From the NCBI RefSeq assembly GCF_021532655.1, contig NZ_JAKGAS010000004.1, forward strand, positions 62,001 through 126,000: a stretch of 64,000 nucleotides of DNA, given 5' to 3'. The notes under the pieces are model-generated. The model searched no databases and had not been told where the DNA came from. It worked only from the letters and a program-made list of their open reading frames with translations. This document shows positions 46,670 through 55,620 of the stretch, piece after piece; positions within the stretch are counted from its first letter, which is position 1, and each line of letters begins with the position of its first letter. Made by a program: the position numbers and the translations under genes. The stretch is from Paraglaciecola algarum. Its GTDB lineage: Bacteria; Pseudomonadota; Gammaproteobacteria; Enterobacterales; Alteromonadaceae.

Positions 46670-47119
46670 TTACTCCTTAACCGATACAGTATCCCCTACC
46701 CCAATACCATTTTTAGCAAACCAACCTTGGTTCATCTCCCATGCATAAAGTACATCACCAGCAGAACTAGTGGTTTTAAGTACTCTAGGCTGCATAGCTT
46801 CGATATTTACAATAAACCCATCGGCTCGGATAAAGGCTACATCTAATGGGATTAAGGTGTTTTTCATCCACATGTTCACTTGACGAGTATTTTGAAAGTT
46901 AAACAACATACCGCAGGTTTCACACATAAACTCTCGATGCATTAATCCCTGCGCTCGTTGTACATGGGTAACAGCATACTCTAGTGGGTAAGTCTGTTTG
47001 TTTACAATTACTTCGACCTTTGAAAACCTTACCTCAGGCTTGGTTTCAGCCGCCGCTGTAAAAACTAAAAGTGATAAAACAACAACTTTTAACACACCTA
47101 AAGAATTCTTAATATTCAT
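46670..47119 (-). CDS. DUF192 family exported protein
   Basis: 149 residues with a signal peptide (ending near TAAAETK). The motif QRAQGLMHREFMCETCGMLFNF, then MWMKNTLIPLDVAFI and IVNIEAMQP, defines DUF192, a family of small beta-barrel proteins of unknown function. The CETC pair is an unusual addition that could bind metal. Downstream of two small lipoprotein genes in the same direction. Confidence 0.83.
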   Translation of the reverse strand: MNIKNSLGVLKVVVLSLLVFTAAAETKPEVRFSKVEVIVNKQTYPLEYAVTHVQRAQGLMHREFMCETCGMLFNFQNTRQVNMWMKNTLIPLDVAFIRADGFIVNIEAMQPRVLKTTSSAGDVLYAWEMNQGWFAKNGIGVGDTVSVKE

Positions 47120-47138
47120 TTACTACTCACACTTACGG

Positions 47139-47399
47139 TTAATTCTGGCAACTGCAACCTGCTGGTTCTGGTAACCTAACTTGGTAACCACCTTCTTTTT
47201 GTCTGTTTCCTTGTTGTTTGTTTGGTTTTTCCCACTCTTGATAACTTCCATTTTGACACTGATGTGCTAATGCACTGCATTGAATAGGATCATATCGATG
47301 TTCTATATGAGGTGGCATAGCCTGTACTTTGTATGGACCAGATTCCGGAGATGCGCAAGCAACCAGTCCACAAGTAACAACTAGCAAAATAAGTTTCAT
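47139..47399 (-). CDS. Small Cys-rich lipoprotein, paralogue 1
   Basis: 86 residues. Lipobox LVAC at about residue 15. The mature part shows RYDPIQCSALAHQCQNGSYQEWE and ends GCSC. The same ordered pattern (C...C..G.(F/Y)QEWE...GCSC) occurs in the next gene. Four mature cysteines could form disulfides. Function unknown; it lies 12 bp from its paralogue and upstream of the DUF192 gene. Confidence 0.7.
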   Translation of the reverse strand: MKLILLVVTCGLVACASPESGPYKVQAMPPHIEHRYDPIQCSALAHQCQNGSYQEWEKPNKQQGNRQKEGGYQVRLPEPAGCSCQN

Positions 47400-47411
47400 A
47401 ATTTTATTTCC

Positions 47412-47645
47412 TTATAATTTTTTACAGGAGCAGCCCATTTCTTTTTCACTGGTTTCCCACTCTTGAAAATCTCCCTGTACACATTGCATACGTAATGTTC
47501 GACATTGAGAAGCACTATAACGAACTTGGGTGTCTGCACCGTCTGCAATAGCGGCTCCCACAAAATGTTGAGCTTGTTTAGTTGTACAACTCAGCAAAGT
47601 CATACTCAATAATGCCATACCTACCGCAATTAATCTTTTCATCAA
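47412..47645 (-). CDS. Small Cys-rich lipoprotein, paralogue 2
   Basis: 77 residues. Lipobox LLSC near residue 20, then RYSASQCRTLRMQCVQGDFQEWE and GCSCKK. It shares the pattern with the gene just downstream and no doubt arose by tandem duplication. A second ATG one codon in (MKRL) is an equal start. The three genes 47645-46670 probably form one operon. Confidence 0.7.
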   Translation of the reverse strand: MMKRLIAVGMALLSMTLLSCTTKQAQHFVGAAIADGADTQVRYSASQCRTLRMQCVQGDFQEWETSEKEMGCSCKKL

Positions 47646-47737
47646 ATATCACTCATTTTATTTTACAAAGGCGTAATAGTTTCATTATCAGAGAGATAAA
47701 TTACCCAAAAGTTCAAGGCTTGAATTTTAAATAAAAA

Positions 47738-47767
47738 AAGCCGAAATAGATTTCGCTATTTCGGCTT
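47738..47767. terminator. Bidirectional terminator before the acnB end
   Basis: Stem aagccgaaatag/ctatttcggctt with loop atttcg, flanked by A and T runs, after the acnB stop. Confidence 0.88.
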
Positions 47768-47798
47768 ATCAAATTGACTAACTTATACTTAGATAAAA

Positions 47799-50603
47799 CT
47801 AGCTAGGATCAGCAATTCTTACAGCTGCAGGCTCTGAGGTTAACGCATGCGTAGGTGGAGCAAAGTCCGTTAGGTTAATACCATCTACCGCAGCTTTGTA
47901 TTCATCCATAGAAGGGAAACGACCCAACATAGTTGAAAGTACCACTAACGGTGTTGAACCTAATAATGATTCACCTTTTTTCTCAGCTGAATCGGCAACA
48001 ACTCGGCCTTGGAACAAACGAGTTGATGTAGCAATTACTGTATCACCAGGTTCTGCTTTTTCTTGGTTACCCATACATAAGTTACAGCCTGGACGTTCTA
48101 AATACATGATGTTGTCGTATTTAGTACGGGCAGCATCTTTTGGATTAGCATCATCAAACTCAAAGCCTGAGTACTTCTTCAAGATATCCCAATCGCCTTC
48201 AGCTTTAAGCTCATCAACAATATTGTAAGTGGGTGGAGCCACAACTAATGGCGCTTTAAATTCAATTTTACCGTTTTGTTTTTCAATGTTACGGAACATT
48301 TGCGCGATAATTTGCATATCACCTTTGTGCACCATACAAGAACCCACAAAACCTAAATCAACTGGCTTATCAGCGTAATAAGATACAGGGCGGATTACGT
48401 CATGGGTATAACGCTTAGACACATCTTCGTTATTAACATCAGGATCAGCAATCATAGGCTGATCGATTTGATCTAAATCAATCACCACTTCTGCATAATA
48501 TTTAGCATTGTTGTCTGGCGTTAACGCAGGTGTTGTACCTGACTTGATGCCTTCAATACGCTTGTTAGCAATATCGATTAAACCTTGCAAGGTTTTCGCT
48601 TGGTTTTCCATACCTTTATCGATCATGATTTGGATACGGCTCTTAGCGATTTCTAATGAACCAATTAAGGTCTCATCTTCAGAGATACAGATTGACGCTT
48701 TAGCTTTCATCTCTGCAGACCAATCGGTGAAGGTAAAAGCTTGGTCAGCTAACAAAGTACCAATATGCACTTCAATTACTCGGCCTTGGAACACGTTTTC
48801 GCCACCAAATTGCTTAAGCATTTGGGCTTGTGTTGCATGCACCACATCACGAAAATCCATGTAGTCTTTCATTTCACCTTTAAAGGTGACTTTTACTGAC
48901 TCTGGAATTGGCATAGCCGCTTCACCTGTAGCCAGTGCTAATGCCACTGTGCCTGAGTCAGCACCAAAGGCGACACCTTTAGACATACGAGTATGAGAGT
49001 CACCACCTATGATAATCGCGCGATCATCCACTGTAATGTCATTCAATACCTTGTGAATAACGTCAGTCATGGCGTGATATTTACCTTTTGGATCACGAGC
49101 TGTGATTAAACCAAAGGCATTCATAAAACTCATAAGTTTAGGAATATTAGCTTTAGCTTTACTGTCCCATACAGAAGCAGTATGACAGCCTGATTGATAA
49201 GCACCATCAACTAATGGAGAAATAGTCGATGCCGCCATAGCTTCTAACTCTTGGCAGGTCATAGGGCCTGTGGTGTCTTGTGAACCCACAATATTGACTC
49301 TAACACGTACGTCAGATCCAGCATGTAAAGCACTTTTAGAGGTTACACCTACAGCATTATTATTAAAGATTTTTTCAACGGCAGTTAAACCTTGACCTGC
49401 AATTGAGGTTTCTTTCGCAAGGGCATATACCGCTGGTGCAGCAACGCCTAAAGCTTCAGCTGCGAAAGTTTGTAATTTTTTACCAAATACCACTGCATAA
49501 GAACCTCCGGCTTTCATAAACTCCATTTTTTGTGGAGTAAATGCTGATGAAACATCAACTAACTCTTTATCACCGTTATACAATTTTTTCTGTTTAGTGT
49601 TGATAGTCAACACTGTACCAGTGGCAACAGAATACGCTTCTTCTAATACTGCATCGCCATTTTCATCAACCACCGTTTTGCCATTAGCGTCAACTTTCTT
49701 AACCCAGTTTTTAAGATCAAGACCAATACCGCCGGTTACATCTACTGTTGTTAGGAAAATTGGAGATATACCATTTGTACCGGCAACAACCGGAGCGATG
49801 TTAATAAAGGGGACGTAAGGACTTGCTTGTTTACCGGCCCACAATGCCACGTTATTCACCCCTGACATGCGTGAAGAACCCACACCCATAGTACCTTTTT
49901 CAGCAATGAGCATTACTTTGGCTTTAGGATGTTTAGCTTGTAGCGCTTTAATTTCTTCCTGAGCTTCAGGAGTAATCATACATTTACCATGTAACTCACG
50001 GTCTGCACGAGAGTGAGCTTGATGACCCGGAGATAACAAATCTGTTGAGATGTCGCCTTCACCAGCAATATAAGTCACCACTTCAATTTCTTCAGCCACA
50101 TCAGGTAACTTTGTGAAAAATTCAGCTTTTGCGTAACTTTCTAAAATATCTTTTGCTACAGCATTGCCTGCTTTATACGCCGCTTCAAGACGAGATGTAT
50201 CAGCGTCATATAAAAATACTTGGGTTTTTAATACATCTGATGCTTGGGCACTTAATGTAGCGTCTTCACTTAATGCTAGGTCTAGTAACACTTCGATTGA
50301 AGCACCACCTTTCATATGAGAAAGTAATTCAAAGGCAAATTCTACAGAAATTTCTGCAACGACTTCTTGGCCTAAAATGATTTCTTTTAAAAATTTAGCT
50401 TTCACACCAGCAGCACTAGTGGTGCCTGGTAAAGTATTGTAAATAAAGAAGTTAAGTGAATCAGCACGGTGAGCGTGAGCTGTATCTTTAATTTGCTCAA
50501 TGATCTCAGCTAATAAGTCAGCGCTATCGATTGGCTTAGGTGCCAATCCTAGATCTTTTTTACGACTTGCAATTTCTTCGATGTACTCTAAAAATAAACT
50601 CAT
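47799..50603 (-). CDS. acnB: Aconitate hydratase B
   Basis: 934 residues if started at the ATG at 50601-50603 (MSLFLEYIEEIASRK), which fits the AcnB N-terminus and has AGAGG just upstream; a longer frame begins 16 codons earlier. The HEAT-like N-terminal domain, swivel domain (GRVV) and cluster domain are all there. The iron-sulfur cysteines are in GSCMVHKGD and PGCNLCMGN. AcnB interconverts citrate and isocitrate in the TCA cycle and can bind mRNA when iron is low. Confidence 0.95.
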   Translation of the reverse strand: MSLFLEYIEEIASRKKDLGLAPKPIDSADLLAEIIEQIKDTAHAHRADSLNFFIYNTLPGTTSAAGVKAKFLKEIILGQEVVAEISVEFAFELLSHMKGGASIEVLLDLALSEDATLSAQASDVLKTQVFLYDADTSRLEAAYKAGNAVAKDILESYAKAEFFTKLPDVAEEIEVVTYIAGEGDISTDLLSPGHQAHSRADRELHGKCMITPEAQEEIKALQAKHPKAKVMLIAEKGTMGVGSSRMSGVNNVALWAGKQASPYVPFINIAPVVAGTNGISPIFLTTVDVTGGIGLDLKNWVKKVDANGKTVVDENGDAVLEEAYSVATGTVLTINTKQKKLYNGDKELVDVSSAFTPQKMEFMKAGGSYAVVFGKKLQTFAAEALGVAAPAVYALAKETSIAGQGLTAVEKIFNNNAVGVTSKSALHAGSDVRVRVNIVGSQDTTGPMTCQELEAMAASTISPLVDGAYQSGCHTASVWDSKAKANIPKLMSFMNAFGLITARDPKGKYHAMTDVIHKVLNDITVDDRAIIIGGDSHTRMSKGVAFGADSGTVALALATGEAAMPIPESVKVTFKGEMKDYMDFRDVVHATQAQMLKQFGGENVFQGRVIEVHIGTLLADQAFTFTDWSAEMKAKASICISEDETLIGSLEIAKSRIQIMIDKGMENQAKTLQGLIDIANKRIEGIKSGTTPALTPDNNAKYYAEVVIDLDQIDQPMIADPDVNNEDVSKRYTHDVIRPVSYYADKPVDLGFVGSCMVHKGDMQIIAQMFRNIEKQNGKIEFKAPLVVAPPTYNIVDELKAEGDWDILKKYSGFEFDDANPKDAARTKYDNIMYLERPGCNLCMGNQEKAEPGDTVIATSTRLFQGRVVADSAEKKGESLLGSTPLVVLSTMLGRFPSMDEYKAAVDGINLTDFAPPTHALTSEPAAVRIADPS

Positions 50604-50732
50604 ATAAACCTCTTGGGCAATAGCTAATAACATTATAATTAGCAGGGTCAAATTTGCGCATAGTTTACCTGATTTTTAGATGATTATTCATCATTTAAAG
50701 TAATTACCATTATTTATTTGAGTTATATACCC

Positions 50733-51287
50733 ATGAAAATTTACCGACAAACATTTAGTGAGTACCAGCAAGCTTATATAAAACCTTTGCATCTTTTAAC
50801 TAAACCCGCGGATGTGAAATACGACTTATCTTTAAAAGATGAAGCACACAGTCAATTGGAAGATGTTATAGCGAAAAGTAGAAAACAGCTAACTACTCAA
50901 ATGGTACTGAGTAATTTTTCACAAAGTGATATTGGATTAGTGCTTAACTATATAGCGCGAGAGCTCAAACACGAAAAGTTTGAGCCCACAATATGTGTTA
51001 TCGATTGTGCTGCTTTTGTCGAGCAGTACATAGGTGAAACTGAAAAAAACTTAGCAAAATTAGTCGCACAAGCCGCAACAAATAACTGGATATTATTTTT
51101 CGACGAAGCTGATGCTTTATTTGGCAAACGCACTGATATAAAAGATACCCACGACAGATACGCCAATCAAGAAGTCAGTTACCTACTGGATAGATTGTCA
51201 AGGCATAACCTATTATGCATACTCGAGATTAGCCAAAAAACCAACTTAGAACGCACCAAGCGACTAGGTGTACCAATTTTAAGTTAA
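50733..51287 (+). CDS. Small AAA-type protein without a P-loop
   Basis: About 184 residues from the ATG at 50733. The C-terminal half matches the AAA core around Walker B: YIGETEKNLAKLVAQA, ILFFDEADALFGKRT and HDRYANQEVSYLL. Where Walker A (GxxGxGK[T/S]) should stand there is only VLSNFSQSDIGLVL, and the sensor and arginine-finger end is short. It is thus a degenerate AAA protein, perhaps a decayed gene or a non-hydrolysing subunit. The last 9 bp overlap the convergent WYL gene. Confidence 0.6.
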   Translation: MKIYRQTFSEYQQAYIKPLHLLTKPADVKYDLSLKDEAHSQLEDVIAKSRKQLTTQMVLSNFSQSDIGLVLNYIARELKHEKFEPTICVIDCAAFVEQYIGETEKNLAKLVAQAATNNWILFFDEADALFGKRTDIKDTHDRYANQEVSYLLDRLSRHNLLCILEISQKTNLERTKRLGVPILS

Positions 51288-52211
51288 TAACAAACCAGCA
51301 CTATCAATTTGTTCAAGCACACTGTGATTAGCTAAAGCCAACTGACAGCCGTGAGCTAAAGCCGAGTGAAAACCTTGACTATTCACCTTATGCCCAGCTG
51401 AACAATCAACCTGCCATTGACGTAAAACATAAGCTGCAACAGCCGCTCTTAACTGTAAAACCAATTTACCATCTTGCATGGCATAATCCATTTCAATGGC
51501 TTTGGGCTGTTTAATACTGGGGTGTGGGATCAATACCAATTCAACGATTTGTTGCCACTGTTGGTCATAATGTGCGCCTTCGTGAGCGTGTATTTCTTCA
51601 GGCATTACTTCAACATGCGTAAACCTTGTACACACAAAATCTCTAAAGCTATTATTTTTGCGATCATAGGCTCGCACATGCCAACGATGGCCATTATTCA
51701 CAATAGAATGAGGCACTAAAGCCCGTACAGACTCACCTGACGATACAGACACATAACCACATATAATAGCTTTCTTGTTATGAATAGCACGCATGATCCC
51801 AGCAATAATGGCTGGCTCAGGGTGAATTAATCGCACCGCATCAAAACATTGTTCCGATGGTTGTACACCTGTAGAAATACCATTGCCAAAACCGCGACTT
51901 AACGAGGTTAAGATCACTTCTGGATCATGGTTAAACACAGGGTGAAAACTATCCGTTCTGTGATAACTCTTGGTTTGATGTTTTAAGATTAAGTTGTCTG
52001 GGGCGATCTCCTTATAAGCACTAAAATCGCGAGTACTTGCTGCTAAGCCAGTTTTAAACCTTTGGATCAAATCAGTACGGGCAACATGTCCAAAGTACTG
52101 CAAACTAAAATCGATAAAAGCTAAACGATCTTTTTGTGCGTGGGTTAGCTCAGACAAAGCTTGGGTTATTATTGATTGATTAGTCGGATGAACAGAGGAT
52201 TGTACAGACAT
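51279..52211 (-). CDS. WYL-domain transcriptional regulator (BrxR/CapW-like)
   Basis: 310 residues. An N-terminal winged helix (DFSLQYFGHVARTDLIQRFKTGLAASTRDFSAYKEI) is followed by the linker typical of BrxR/CapW (APDNLILKHQTKSYHRT), a WYL domain (GYVSVSSGESVRALVPHSIVNNGHRWHVRAYD) and a C-terminal extension. Members repress phage-defence operons and are thought to be relieved by DNA damage or a nucleic-acid ligand. It follows the RES toxin gene in the same direction after 105 bp. Confidence 0.8.
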   Translation of the reverse strand: MSVQSSVHPTNQSIITQALSELTHAQKDRLAFIDFSLQYFGHVARTDLIQRFKTGLAASTRDFSAYKEIAPDNLILKHQTKSYHRTDSFHPVFNHDPEVILTSLSRGFGNGISTGVQPSEQCFDAVRLIHPEPAIIAGIMRAIHNKKAIICGYVSVSSGESVRALVPHSIVNNGHRWHVRAYDRKNNSFRDFVCTRFTHVEVMPEEIHAHEGAHYDQQWQQIVELVLIPHPSIKQPKAIEMDYAMQDGKLVLQLRAAVAAYVLRQWQVDCSAGHKVNSQGFHSALAHGCQLALANHSVLEQIDSAGLLLT

Positions 52212-52316
52212 TTAGATAAACTCATAATGATTCGATGCAAAAAGATTAAACCAGTTTAAACACCAATACAATCATTTTGATTAGATCTTTTCAAATAAAA
52301 TCCTAATTGCTATTTT

Positions 52317-53078
52317 CTAAGCTGGTATAGGTAACTCTCCGTCGCATAAAAAATCTTCTCGGTAAAATGTAACCGGAGAAGTATTCCCAACAGAGGTAAA
52401 ACTGACTTTGTCTACTTGAGTTAAACACAGCCAATTTTGGCACTGCTCTGGCTCGGTAGATACAAGTGCAATAGGTTGGGCAATGGCCACGTTAACTGCT
52501 CCTAGAATTCGCGCCGAGTGATACCGAATAACCTGTATGCCTTGGTCATCCACCAGCCAATGTCCGGCCTTTTGGCAATAATCATAATTATTTACACTGG
52601 TCAGCCTTTCTTTGAGTGGCTCAAAGTTAGTTAAAGTAAGGTCAGCGCACTCTTGAGTAGCAACTTCTACCCTGAACGACATATGTTGTGAACGAATGGC
52701 CTGCGTATAAGGAATTTGCATATGCTGCAAAAACACAAACCGGTAATAAGCCACTTCACCTAAGGTGCCATGCAAACCTTCTCCAGCATAAAAAAAACTT
52801 GGTAAGGTACGCGTGCCAAAACGAGAGCCATATTTTAAAGGAGGATAACGAAAAGGGGTTTTGAGTAAATAATGCATATGCTCGGTACCGGGACGATACT
52901 GAGGTTTAACTTCATCTAACATTTGTTCTAACACAAACTGCTCATCAAGATCATCCACTAAACTAGTAGTTGCAGCTATCTCTTGGGTTTCAATCAAACG
53001 GTTAATGTGTTTTTTGTAAGTAACAGGGCACGAGCTTTGTACATATTCTTGTTTAAAATTAGTCAAGCTAGCATCCAT
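52317..53078 (-). CDS. RES-domain toxin
   Basis: 253 residues. The RES core is seen in YGSRFGTRTLPSFFYAGEGLHGTLGEVAYYR (with the Arg, Tyr and Glu of the NAD site) and QVIRYHSARILGAVNVAI. RES toxins degrade NAD+ or modify targets with ADP-ribose. It follows the Xre antitoxin gene by 32 bp, the usual order for xre-res pairs. The protein is longer than small RES toxins (about 160 residues), as in the MbcT-related group with an N-terminal extension. Confidence 0.83.
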   Translation of the reverse strand: MDASLTNFKQEYVQSSCPVTYKKHINRLIETQEIAATTSLVDDLDEQFVLEQMLDEVKPQYRPGTEHMHYLLKTPFRYPPLKYGSRFGTRTLPSFFYAGEGLHGTLGEVAYYRFVFLQHMQIPYTQAIRSQHMSFRVEVATQECADLTLTNFEPLKERLTSVNNYDYCQKAGHWLVDDQGIQVIRYHSARILGAVNVAIAQPIALVSTEPEQCQNWLCLTQVDKVSFTSVGNTSPVTFYREDFLCDGELPIPA

Positions 53079-53110
53079 CCATGATTAGTATTAAGACTAA
53101 AAACCAAAAG

Positions 53111-53485
53111 CTAAATTTTTCCGCGCATGGCATCTAGGTATTCATTAACTTGAATTAGCCCAATTACAGAATGTACTAACTCAGAGGGCTTGCCACCCAA
53201 GGCACTATTAGGACTAGTAAACCAATGACGCATAAAACTTTTATCCCCACCAGAGATCGCAAACAACGAACGATATAATCGAATAAAATGCAAACATAGC
53301 TCAGCCGATTTAGAGTCAGGTGAGATCCCTGTGTTTTCTTTACGAGACAAGGTAGCCCTATTCAAACCAATGATTTTACAAGACACGGTTTTACTGACAC
53401 TCAACTCAGCACAAGCGTTATTAAATGCTTTTAATAAAACAGTGCCTTTATTTGGCTGAATAGTCGATTTAGCTAACGCACTCAT
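53111..53485 (-). CDS. Xre/MbcA/ParS-type antitoxin (DUF2384)
   Basis: About 124 residues from the ATG at 53485 (MSALAKS); an ATG four codons upstream is possible. An N-terminal helix-turn-helix (SVSKTVSCKIIGLNRATLSRKE) and a C-terminal DUF2384 domain (WFTSPNSALGGKPSELVHSVIGLIQVNEYLDAM) give the typical RES-partner antitoxin. It should repress the operon and block the toxin. Confidence 0.83.
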   Translation of the reverse strand: MSALAKSTIQPNKGTVLLKAFNNACAELSVSKTVSCKIIGLNRATLSRKENTGISPDSKSAELCLHFIRLYRSLFAISGGDKSFMRHWFTSPNSALGGKPSELVHSVIGLIQVNEYLDAMRGKI

Positions 53486-53619
53486 TGACCACCTCATTAT
53501 TGAATCATGTAAATTTCACTATCAACTCAATAATAACCAACAATGATACATTTGTCACTAAAACACATCAATAGTTACAATTATCACAACAATAAACATA
53601 CCTAGTATCATCCATAAAA

Positions 53620-53650
53620 AACCCGCTAAACACATTAACTTTAGCGGGTT
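53620..53650. terminator. Terminator between the Xre-RES operon and the DUF5060 gene
   Basis: Stem aacccgctaaa/tttagcgggtt (53620-53630 and 53640-53650) around a 9-nt loop. On the minus strand it follows the DUF5060 gene stop by about 50 bp. Confidence 0.85.
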
Positions 53651-53700
53651 TGATAATGAAATGGCTAACGAAAAAATACCATTTTAGGATATAAGAATTG

Positions 53701-55557
53701 TCATTTACGTTTTACCAATACTACCCAATCTTGGTTTTTGTCAGATGGTGGCGCGCCTAAATCGTGACGCTCATACTTTTTATAACTGGTACGATTTTGC
53801 GTTACCGTGACTTTTTTAACCGTACCTGTTTGTAATTCTCCACCTAATCTTGGGTTGTACCACTGCACTGAATAATCCGCTTTGCCGAAATAAATATTCA
53901 ATTTAGCTTCTTTTGAGGCGTCTTTTACAAACACTATGTAAAACTGGCCTTCTTCACCTAATACCCAGTGGCCATTTGACAAGTTATCTAGGTTTTTGCC
54001 TTTATGATATGGCACGCCTGCTATTTTGAAAAAATCTAAAGCATATTTAGCTTGATCCCAAAACAAATCACGAGAGCGCCAATCTTGAGCAGTTAAATCT
54101 GAATGAGGGTGTGCATAGCCAAAATACCATTCTGTGCCCCAAGCGCCTGCGGTAAGTGCTCCCCATAAACCATTTTTTCGGGCGTTATCATGTTTAGGAT
54201 CAACACTATCCGGTACCAAACTATTTTGGGCATCACCTGGTTCATCAACAGATACCGCAAAAGGTCTACCATTAATTAAAGGCCATTCACGTAAACGTTT
54301 TACCGCACCATGTACTTGACTAAAGTCTTTGCGGCTGGTTTGCACCGAAGCGCCAGTGTAATAACTGTCGTTGCCAGTTAAATCACTGTAGTCATTGCCA
54401 TTATGGATCACCACATGATGATTATAAGGGTCATTATTATGGAAGTACTTAGCCATTGCTAAACGTTGAATGGTCGATTGAGGCATAGATTTATGATTAG
54501 GTACCCATTCACCATTTTCTTCACCCATATTCCAATTTAAAGCTAAGTGATGGCCAAAACGCGCAATTAATTCACGGTAATACAATTGACGTTGCAAGCC
54601 TAATCCGCCGTTATCTAACAAACCTTGGTTTTCTACCTCAGCGGTTTTGAAGTGTAAGAATAGGCCCTTTTTCTGGGCGTGAGTAAACACAATATTCCAC
54701 TGAGCTAACTTAGATATGTCCATACGATCTAAGGTATCGTAATCTACATAAGGGAATACATTTTGATCATCACCAATAATGTTTAAGGTCAAAAAAGAAA
54801 TGGAGTTCATGCCTTTTTCAGATAAATAATTTAATGCACCAATTAACGCCTTACCTTTACCTTTTTGCCAGGTAGGATCGCCTTTATTCCAGTCTTTTTC
54901 ATGAGCTTGCCAAGTTTTGACTAACTCATCTTTATGCCCATCGTTATGAAAAGTCCCATCAAAATCAACATAAGAAAGCAAATTTTCAGGGGCATCAGGA
55001 CCCGCTTTTATAAAATATTCACCGGTTTGGGCAAAACGTAAATAAGGTTGATTGATATATTCTAAACGTCCACGCTGACGAAAATCTGGATACGACTTAT
55101 CCGTGGCTTTTATCTCAAAACTGCCGGTTTGATTATCCATAAAGCCAGCTGCCGCCCCAGTTAAGTCCTTGTTAGATACCGCAACAAATCTGCCTTTTCT
55201 AAAGGTGGCTCGCCAGTCCCATGTACCTAGTTCATCAGCTGAAAAATTCACCCGCCATTTATTTCCAGCTGTTGCTCCGGTATTGGCAGCGTCACCGTCG
55301 GCAGCAAAATACCCGGGCACAGTGTAACTTTTACCAGAAGTTTTATGCGTAAATTCTACGTTCAGCCTATAGTTTACAAAAGGGTTATATTCAGCGTCTT
55401 CTGGCGTCTCGGGGCCATCAAAAGTCAGAGAAATTGCATGCCACTTTTGCAGTTCGCCTGTCAGCTGAATCTTGGTATCAGCTAATACATTACTAGTCGC
55501 AGTAACCAGTAAAAATAAGCTGAGGGATTTTATTATTCTTTGCTTAATATCATTCAT
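53701..55557 (-). CDS. DUF5060 domain glycan-active protein
   Basis: 618 residues with a signal peptide (ending near NVLADTK). An N-terminal beta domain of the DUF5060 type (WHAISLTFDGPE, GYFAADGDAANT, KWRVNFSADELGTWDWR) precedes a TIM-barrel-like centre (LIGALNYLSEKGMNSISFL, NWNMGEENGEW) and a C-terminal beta domain. Such proteins sit in marine polysaccharide loci and are thought to be glycoside hydrolases; the Glu of MGEENGEW is a candidate catalytic residue. It follows the GH16 gene in one operon (gap 63 bp). Confidence 0.75.
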   Translation of the reverse strand: MNDIKQRIIKSLSLFLLVTATSNVLADTKIQLTGELQKWHAISLTFDGPETPEDAEYNPFVNYRLNVEFTHKTSGKSYTVPGYFAADGDAANTGATAGNKWRVNFSADELGTWDWRATFRKGRFVAVSNKDLTGAAAGFMDNQTGSFEIKATDKSYPDFRQRGRLEYINQPYLRFAQTGEYFIKAGPDAPENLLSYVDFDGTFHNDGHKDELVKTWQAHEKDWNKGDPTWQKGKGKALIGALNYLSEKGMNSISFLTLNIIGDDQNVFPYVDYDTLDRMDISKLAQWNIVFTHAQKKGLFLHFKTAEVENQGLLDNGGLGLQRQLYYRELIARFGHHLALNWNMGEENGEWVPNHKSMPQSTIQRLAMAKYFHNNDPYNHHVVIHNGNDYSDLTGNDSYYTGASVQTSRKDFSQVHGAVKRLREWPLINGRPFAVSVDEPGDAQNSLVPDSVDPKHDNARKNGLWGALTAGAWGTEWYFGYAHPHSDLTAQDWRSRDLFWDQAKYALDFFKIAGVPYHKGKNLDNLSNGHWVLGEEGQFYIVFVKDASKEAKLNIYFGKADYSVQWYNPRLGGELQTGTVKKVTVTQNRTSYKKYERHDLGAPPSDKNQDWVVLVKRK

Positions 55558-55620
55558 TTCAATGTCCTCAAATTAGCTTTGAAAAAAAGCTTTGCAAAAA
55601 AAACTTTAAAAATTAACTTT

